Below are positions 5,901 to 6,002 of a DNA stretch of 6,002 nt, in pieces (position 1 is the first letter of the stretch; every line of letters begins with the position of its first letter). The notes beneath the pieces were generated by a model. The model was not told where the DNA came from. It ran no database searches and saw nothing but the letters and a program-made list of their open reading frames with translations. Source of the DNA: an uncultured Clostridia bacterium (lineage in GTDB: Bacteria > Bacillota > Clostridia > Oscillospirales > Oscillospiraceae); NCBI GenBank assembly GCA_947177115.1, contig CAMWTG010000177.1:1-6002 (forward strand). The letters are read 5' to 3'. The position numbers and the translations under genes were made by a program.

Positions 5901-6002
5901 ACAAATCCCCTCGTATAGGGAAGCGGCACGAACGTGCCGCCCCGTCCAGGGAGTCCAGAACCGTAGGTTCTGGCGCGTTTTTGCCTACTTTTGCCGCGGG
6001 GC
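5901..6002 (+). repeat. Four-hairpin repeat element, copy B (cut by window end)
   Basis: Four stems in the order of copy A. H0: TCCC 5906-5909 with GGGA 5918-5921. H1: GCGGCAC 5923-5929 with GTGCCGC 5934-5940. H2: CCAGAACC 5955-5962, loop GTA, GGTTCTGG 5966-5973. H3: left arm 5983-5995, loop GCGG 5996-5999, and the first three bases of its right arm (GGC) at the window end. Spacing H1-H2 is 14 nt and H2-H3 is 9 nt, exactly as in copy A, and the orientation is inverted. If the fold is real, the bases after 6002 should read AAAAGTAGGC. Confidence 0.75.

Noticed and set aside
4985..6002. A CRISPR array made of the repeated segments.
   Set aside because: There are only two copies, in opposite orientation, about 0.9 kb apart, with internal hairpins and no regularly spaced spacers.

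Overview
The window suggests a GC-rich clostridial (Firmicutes) genome, most like the gut Oscillospiraceae. The reasons are a clostridial-type pyruvate, phosphate dikinase, strong AGGAGG-type ribosome binding sites, sigma-A-like promoters, and a core near 65% G+C broken by AT-richer accessory genes. This placement is inferred from gene content and composition; no database search was possible.

Layout, left to right. (1) 5-889, plus strand: an AT-richer gene of unknown function whose product ends in a cysteine-rich domain. It may begin before the window. (2) 890-1170: a convergent intergenic region packed with hairpins, ending in a strong bidirectional terminator-like stem at 1098-1139. (3) 1171-3807, minus strand: ppdK, full length and with its known active-site residues. 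(4) 3808-4058: a divergent promoter region serving ppdK leftward and holB rightward. (5) 4059-4904, plus strand: a DNA polymerase III delta-prime subunit (holB) with a four-cysteine zinc module and no P-loop. (6) 4905-6002: an accessory stretch. Two small AT-rich genes are transcribed apart from a shared 86-bp control region: a DUF6809-like protein (5202-5459, minus) and a 75-residue XRE-type regulator (5546-5773, plus). The pair lies between two copies, in inverted orientation, of a structured repeat of about 110 bp.

ppdK and holB are housekeeping genes (PEP/pyruvate interconversion and clamp loading) that happen to sit back to back. The DUF6809-like/XRE pair looks like a small self-regulated accessory module, because the promoter of one overlaps the ribosome binding site of the other.

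The most striking observation is the repeat at 4985-5094 (minus) and 5901-6002 (plus, cut by the window end). Each copy can fold into four consecutive hairpins. Spacing between hairpins 1-2 (14 nt) and 2-3 (9 nt) is identical in the two copies, and several sequence differences between them are compensatory within stems. This looks like a family of mobile or structural elements selected for its fold.
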